Source: Flavobacteriaceae bacterium | GTDB lineage: Bacteria > Bacteroidota > Bacteroidia > Flavobacteriales > Flavobacteriaceae | DNA: 14,835 nt | Assembly (NCBI GenBank): GCA_030694835.1 | Contig: JAUYUF010000189.1 | Location: 1 to 14,835 of the forward strand | Direction: 5' to 3' | Position numbers and translations under genes: made by a program | Notes under the pieces: generated by a model | What the model saw: only the letters and a program-made list of their open reading frames with translations | Database searches by the model: none | Told to the model about the DNA's origin: nothing | In this document: positions 14,327 through 14,835 of the stretch, piece after piece | How the letters are laid out: every line of letters begins with the position of its first letter | Numbering within the stretch: the stretch's first letter is position 1

Positions 14327-14835
14327 CTATTCTTCAATCGGAATATAAATCTCCGTAATCCATTTAGCAGGATTAGGAACTTCATTCTTATTGGTTATAT
14401 ACACTTCAAATGGCTCACCATTTAGCTTAGTAACAAAACCTTGAACTGCTAAATTTTTATAAGCTGTTTCCCAAGCCAAGAATAAATTACTATAATCTCC
14501 TTTTAAAACAGATTTAAACACGCGCTGTGGCTCCATCATTCCAACCATCACTGTTTTATCTGTTGTAATTAATCGCTCTTTGATAGGTATACAGACAGAA
14601 AACATAGAGGTTTGCATAACGTCATCCCATTTGTGAATAATTGAAAAGGGGTTTCCAGCGGTTTCAATATTATTTGATTTCATAAAAGTATCTAAATTGG
14701 ATATAATTCCCTGCATTTTTGGACCAATTTCATCGAATCTACAGGAGGTAGTTTGGTATAAATAATAACCACCACTATAATCAACAGCTCCAACAGATTC
14801 AATATTAAATTCTTTCATATTTTTTTGTAAATAGG
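14327..14835 (-). CDS. GyrI-like/effector-binding domain protein, C-terminal part
   Basis: The frame stays open from the TAG at 14327 to the right edge; a Met codon at 14818 is internal, because upstream codons (reading YLQKN before it) remain open. About 168 residues are present. The visible part matches the GyrI-like small-molecule-binding fold: GAVDYSGGYYLYQTTSC, then FSIIHKWDD, FSVCIPIKE, GMMEPQRVFKSVLKGDYSNLFLAWETAY, and the terminal strand AKWITEIYIPIEE. In related Flavobacteriaceae proteins this domain follows a membrane-anchored SRPBCC-type domain, so the missing N-terminus may hold that; this is from memory of the family. There is no DNA-binding domain in the visible part. Likely role: binding a small hydrophobic ligand; the target is unknown. 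Confidence 0.75.
   Translation of the reverse strand, partial: YLQKNMKEFNIESVGAVDYSGGYYLYQTTSCRFDEIGPKMQGIISNLDTFMKSNNIETAGNPFSIIHKWDDVMQTSMFSVCIPIKERLITTDKTVMVGMMEPQRVFKSVLKGDYSNLFLAWETAYKNLAVQGFVTKLNGEPFEVYITNKNEVPNPAKWITEIYIPIEE

Noticed and set aside
14183..14425. 80-codon plus-strand frame at the M24 upstream spacer
   Set aside because: It runs antisense into the GyrI-like gene and has no promoter or recognisable domain; chance frame.
1..14835. CRISPR array, rRNA, riboswitch or prophage genes
   Set aside because: No regularly spaced repeats, no rRNA-like conserved segments, no recognisable riboswitch core and no phage structural or integrase proteins were seen on either strand.

Overview
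The window is low-GC, tightly packed bacterial DNA that looks like Flavobacteriaceae (Bacteroidota). Three things point there. Several upstream regions carry the Bacteroidota-type -7 box TAnnTTTG (in the best case with a TTTG -33 box 20 nt upstream) rather than TATAAT/TTGACA. There are few Shine-Dalgarno sequences. Several proteins, including a small lipoprotein of the DUF6146 type and an N-terminal outer-membrane protein piece, look like families typical of this group. No phage, CRISPR array, plasmid or intact insertion sequence is visible. Most of the window is core metabolism with a few accessory patches.

Layout. Positions 1-949 (minus): coaX (type III pantothenate kinase) overlaps the start of an exported protein that runs off the left edge. 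Positions 1001-1153 (plus): a well-formed promoter, tRNA-Phe(GAA) and a strong terminator. Positions 1154-2315 (plus): a PepSY-type two-helix membrane protein and an unrecognised 146-aa protein. Positions 2376-6758 (minus): a two-gene operon for a soluble NAD-dependent molybdenum/tungsten formate dehydrogenase, with a NuoE-NuoF fused diaphorase subunit followed 6 bp later by the catalytic subunit. Facing away from it at 6925-8550 (plus) is pckA (ATP-dependent PEP carboxykinase) with its own terminator. Positions 8631-10307 (plus): an exported gamma-glutamyltransferase-like Ntn hydrolase, converging on the DUF6146-type lipoprotein (10312-10704, minus). Positions 10810-11373 (plus): tag (3-methyladenine DNA glycosylase I). 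A 357-bp gap follows that holds GC-rich inverted repeats. Positions 11731-12768 (plus): a PhoD-like phosphoesterase lipoprotein. Positions 12992-14182 (minus): an M24 peptidase-fold protein with an altered metal site. Positions 14183-14326: an odd non-coding element. Positions 14327-14835 (minus): a GyrI-like ligand-binding protein, cut by the right edge.

How the genes relate. The formate dehydrogenase would oxidise formate to CO2 and pass electrons through Fe-S clusters to FMN and NAD+. The divergent pckA interconverts oxaloacetate and PEP plus CO2. The shared intergenic region could allow coordinated control, but that is inference. The remaining genes look like independent single-gene units.

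The most notable observations are a tandem 24-bp REP-like repeat inserted in frame in the formate dehydrogenase beta gene, the loss of the NuoG-type His/Cys3 cluster from the alpha subunit, the altered metal ligands of the M24 protein, and two repeat-like intergenic islands (11383-11481 and 14183-14326). I did not find convincing evidence of a wholly new system.
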